A DNA stretch of 64,000 nucleotides from Hirsutella rhossiliensis (taxonomy: Eukaryota; Ascomycota; Sordariomycetes; Hypocreales; Ophiocordycipitaceae), in the NCBI RefSeq assembly GCF_020360975.1, contig NW_025408671.1, forward strand, positions 4,774,001 through 4,838,000. Direction: 5' to 3'. A program made the translations under genes and the position numbers. Of the stretch, positions 60,501 through 64,000 are shown one piece after another. The notes beneath the pieces were generated by a model that was not told the origin of the DNA, did not search any database, and worked only from the letters and a program-made list of their open reading frames with translations. How positions within the stretch are numbered: position 1 is the stretch's first letter; each line of letters begins with the position of its first letter.

Positions 60501-61910
60501 TATCTTATCTTTAATAGTATTTTATTTAGTCTTCTTTTATTTAGGGTCCCCTTTTAGTATTAAGCTATTTAATAAAGTATTATTAATAAGGTTAATCTTA
60601 TTTACTTTACTTTTAAAGAGAGTATTAACTCTTAGATTATATAATCTAATAGGTCGTTTCCTCCTTATCTTAACTTTAACCTTCTAGATCTTTTTAAACT
60701 TCTTTCTAGCTTTAATAACGTTTTTCTTAAATTCTCTTATAGCCTCTATAACTATAACTTTAATAATCTCTTTTACTATTTTAGATTTAATAGCTAGAAT
60801 TGCCTTATCTCCTTTATCTATAATTAATTACTATTATACTAGTACTATTAAGGGCTCGTTTACGCTAGTATAGGCTAGGTTAGGGACTTAGTTAGCGCCC
60901 CTTTTATAACTAAGGATCTTACCTCTTAGTAAGAGAATCTTAGCCGTTAAGGTATCTATAAAGGGTTCTCTCTATAATTATTAAGTAGCTCCTAGGTTAT
61001 CTTCTTTAACTTCTATTATTAAAGCCTAAAAAATATTTCTTAGGAGCTAGGTAGCTATTTCCTATATAATCTCCTTAAGCTTTAGTCTTTTATATATATC
61101 TTTATTAACTATTAAGGTTATAGTCTAAAAGGATTTTACTATATTAACCTTATTTAGAAGCTCTTATTTAATAGCTCCTACTATTAGTATAACTACCTAA
61201 ATAATACCGATTTAATATTTAACCTATATATCACTATTCCTTAAGGAATAATTAAATAATATATATATAGCTCTAATAAATAGTATGCCTAGGATAAAGG
61301 GGACTAAGACTTTATTTAGCGTAATATAAAAACGGATTAGTATCTAGGCCGTACTTAGATAAAGATTAGTCTTTATCTCCTTAACTATATCTATAAGGGA
61401 CCTAGTATACGCTATTATTAATACTCTTATTAGTAGGATTTTAAGCCTATATATATTTATATATCTTTTAGTAAAAAGGTTTCCTTTAGACCTAGTATCG
61501 ATTAAGGAGCTTAGAACTTTAGCTTTTTAGCTACTAAGCTATACTTAAATATAAGGTAGGTCTTATATATACTTAAGCGAGCGGAAAGGTATAAAGACTA
61601 TATTTATATATATTATAAGAATCGCTATAAGGTCCTTTAAAGTTATTTCTTAGTATCTTATTAAAAGTATTACTTTCTATATAATAAATTTATTATTCTT
61701 TAGTTTTATTACCTTTAAAGTTTATTAATTAAATAGTCCTTAAGCTAGTTATATTACGCTAATTATATTTATTATAAACCTAACTTTCTTTAGTACTTAT
61801 TAGACTTTAAGGTACTTATAATCTAATTTTTTATAAGTAAGGTAAGTAAGCTTAATCGGTTTAACTTGGTATTTTTTATTTTATTCTTTAACTTATACTA
61901 AAGCTACTAT
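57500..61910 (-). pseudogene. G3 pol: RT, RNase H, integrase
   Basis: Aligns with G1 pol from 6400 to about 11170 and lacks the TRIM insertion, so it supplies the empty target site (CTAATTATAGC near 59960) for both the TRIM and C1. The RT motif again reads FLNN (about 59777-59788), so this site is lost in all three G copies. The N-terminal end is broken at 61910 by C3. Confidence 0.8.
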
Positions 61911-62397
61911 TCTCGCGAAGAGAGATGCGAGAAGTATATATAAAATGCACGAAGGTAAAAGTAGAAGTAAGGGGTCGGACAGGCAGGGCAGAGATATTTA
62001 AATCTTACGGGGGCAGCAATTATAGTAGGGGAGTAATTATTGTATTGCCTTAATTATCCTTCTTTCCTCTATCTAACGCCCCTCTTTATACCCTTCTAGC
62101 ATCTTAATTAATAAAGAAGATCCTGCTTAAAGAAGCCACTAATATCCTTTCGACTACCGAGCTTTTTGCCGGTTTTTCCCCTCCTTTCTAGCCGTTGCCG
62201 GCATATCCGTCTTATCTCTCGCCACCTCTATAGGAAGCCATCGCCACTTCTGCTTCCCCTTATGCCCCCACCCTCCTTTCTATACCTCTTTTTAGCTCCT
62301 TCTTCCTTCTTCCACACCGGGTGTTTTTCAGCTTCCTTGGTCCCTCTTGCTAAGGGATATCTCCGAGAACTGCGAAATCAGGCCACGCTTCGCGACA
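61911..62397 (-). repeat. C3 3' LTR
   Basis: 487 bp, beginning TCTCGCGAAG and ending CTTCGCGACA. The terminal inverted repeat TCGCGAAG/CTTCGCGA is perfect in this copy. Confidence 0.9.
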
Positions 62398-62699
62398 CAC
62401 CCCCTTAGCTATGGCCTGCCCTAATAGTAAGGGCATAGCTAATACGGCTTCGGGCTAGTAAGCGTATAGAGGAGGTTCTTAGCTCTATACTTCTCCCTTT
62501 ACTCGAGGAAAGTAGGGGCCCTTTTAGGTCCCTAGGCTCTTTTAGACCTACTTAAGGAAAAGGGCCTAAAGAAGGGAAAGTCCTATAAGAAAGGGGGCCT
62601 TCTTAGAAGGAAAAACCCAATTAAAATAGGGGCCCTCTAAAAGGAAAAACCTCTTCCTTTTCTTCGGCTATAGACGTTACCTTCTCGTACGTGCTATTA

Positions 62700-64000
62700 G
62701 CTCCTCTCGTAGACTCTTAAGGCGGGCCTCTAAGGACAGCTTCTCTCGAACGTCTTCTAGCCCTATTTACTATAAAAAGATAGCCAGCTTCTACTTCGGT
62801 AGGGGCTTCGTAAGACCGTCGGCTTTTATTAATACCGTTAGAACCTAACGGACGGAAATAAGTCCCCTTTAGACCTCTTAGCGTAACTAATGCTAGTAGA
62901 TATCGATATGCCGTAGCCGGGTCGATAGCTTACTATTTTCCGTAAGAATTCGTATAGTCTGCGTGTTATCGCATTCTATAGCTAATAGGGTCGGAATTTA
63001 CAGTCGTAGAGATATTAATAGCCGGCTAAGGAAAATCGCTTCTTTTAACGCTTCTAAAAGAGCTAGTAGCTCTGCCTCCGTACTAGAAGTCGTAACGGTG
63101 GCCTACTTCGAAGCTCTCTAAGCAATAGTTCCTCTAAAAAGGGATATAATATACCCTTATAAGCTCTTTCTATCTAAGGAATTGTCCGCAAAGGACGAAT
63201 CGCTCGAATAAAGGAAGATTTCGGCAGCTTGTTTCCTTCCCTGCCCTCCTAGGCGCAGACCATGTGATCTCGTTAAATAGAGATAAAGGATAGCTCTATC
63301 TACTGCTTCTTAATGCCTAGGGCTAGGATTCTAGTTGTGCCTAGCTAGCCGGGAGACCGTAAAAGAGATATCCGGTCTAGTAGAAATAGCTAAAAAAAGC
63401 AGGGAGCCCACCTTCTATTAGTATTAGTGTTTCTCTTGCTCCTAGCTTAAAAGGACGGATTACAAAAGCTCTTCGTCTAATATAGGCGTAGAGGAAGCTT
63501 CTTATCGAGGGAATTAGGAGGAATTTATAAGCGACCTTATTAATATAGGCGTCCTAGGTAAGCTAGATAGTCCGTTAGGACCTATTCCTATGATTCGTAT
63601 CCCTAGGAACCACTTTAGCTCCCCTAGCCTAGTTATCTTATACCTTTATTATAGGCCTTTTATAGCCTCCCTAGTAGTTGCTTCTTCCTCTTTCGGGTAG
63701 GCCTAGATAATATCGTCGACGTAGAAGAAGACCGTGATTTTACCCTTCTATATTATACACGGTTCCTAAGGGACTTTCTTAAAGCCTAGGGCTTTAAGGG
63801 AACCTATTAAATGCTATTGCTAAAGAAGGGGTGATCTTTATAGTCCGTATAGAGCTTTCCTAAGCCGTAGAACCTTTCCTAGCTATTAGAAGCCTAGTAG
63901 AAGGCGTATATAGATAACTTCTTCTTCTTCCTCGAGTAGATAGTTAATAAAGGCGTTAACTATATCTATCTATTCGAGCTCGAGGTCGAATTCTACTGCT
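62700..64000 (-). pseudogene. C3 pol C-terminal part: RT and RNase H
   Basis: The minus-strand RT keeps an intact active site YVDD at 63712-63723 within V-F-F-Y-V-D-D-I-I. RNase H lies at about 63220-62800, with the S-S-D-S-S-F and G-T-I-A regions matching C1. Fewer stops interrupt the frame than in C1 or C2, but some remain, so I call it a pseudogene. The rest of pol, gag and the 5' LTR are outside the window. Confidence 0.78.

Larger units (their letters stand above)
46446..61910 (-). mobile_element. G3: family G Gypsy element inserted in C2, hosting D and C3
   Basis: Third family G copy, minus strand: 3' LTR, Y (interrupted by Copia D), the shared spacer, X, and pol up to its N-terminal part, where C3 is inserted at 61911. 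It aligns with G1 663 to about 11170 apart from the D insertion, a 695-bp deletion in Y, and the absence of the TRIM element. Its gag and 5' LTR lie beyond the window. Confidence 0.88.
61911..64000 (-). mobile_element. C3: least RIP-mutated Copia family C copy (partial)
   Basis: Third copy of family C, inserted in G3. It begins with a 3' LTR (61911-62397) and continues into RNase H and RT on the minus strand, then leaves the window. CpA and TpG dinucleotides are common here (for example several in 62221-62280), unlike almost everywhere else. It therefore shows family C closest to its original state: the LTR end reads CTTCGCGACA and the polypurine side CACCCCCTTAG. Confidence 0.92.

Noticed and set aside
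62166..62408. An open plus-strand frame of 80 codons
   Set aside because: It lies almost wholly inside the C3 LTR and runs opposite to the element's genes. It is open only because this copy is CpA-rich and pyrimidine-rich. No start context or homology.
1..64000. CRISPR arrays, bacterial operons or ribosome-binding sites
   Set aside because: All repeats are LTRs of several hundred bases or simple TA/purine tracts, and the coding content is fungal retrotransposon sequence.

Overview
The window looks like a gene-free, transposon-packed block from a filamentous ascomycete (Pezizomycotina) genome with active repeat-induced point mutation (RIP). Over nearly all of it the dinucleotides CpA and TpG are almost absent, TpA is in great excess and CpG is kept. 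That is the mark of C-to-T change at CpA on both strands. Reading frames of retrotransposon proteins can still be followed for hundreds of codons, because nearly every stop sits where a Gln (CAA/CAG) or Trp (TGG) codon would be. I see no host gene, rRNA, tRNA or CRISPR array.

Layout. Eight or nine LTR retrotransposons are nested in each other. Family G (Ty3/Gypsy, about 13.4 kb, 375-bp LTRs) is present as G1 (663-14123, minus), G2 (from 29268, plus) and G3 (from 46446, minus). Gypsy element H (minus) lies at 14124 to about 18000. Gypsy element J (plus) runs from about 18400 to 29267 and is split by Gypsy element I (19368-27199, minus, perfect 5-bp target duplication AGTAC). Family C (Ty1/Copia, minus) is present as C1 (34160-40447, inside G2), C2 (41305-46445, inside G2 and cut by G3) and C3 (61911 to the window edge, inside G3). 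A different Copia element, D (49281-55114, plus), sits inside G3. A 397-bp TRIM-like mini-element (8836-9232) sits inside G1. The visible insertion order is G2 containing C1 and C2; C2 containing G3; G3 containing D and C3. C3 is clearly the least RIP-mutated and probably the youngest.

Most notable. (1) Family G carries two extra long reading frames between integrase and 3' LTR. Y (about 1,050 codons, same strand as pol) and X (at least 400 codons, opposite strand) start divergently from a shared spacer of exactly 411 bp in both G1 and G3. I recognise no family for either. (2) The mini-element in G1 and the Copia element C1 in G2 are inserted at the same nucleotide of the G reverse-transcriptase gene, in opposite orientation relative to G. 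The mini-element also shares its primer-binding site and polypurine tract with family C, which suggests that C mobilises it. (3) Element I carries an antisense coiled-coil reading frame beside its 3' LTR.

All coding regions are annotated as pseudogenes. Apart from C3, which leaves the window, every one has multiple stops, and most catalytic residues have been changed by G-to-A transitions.
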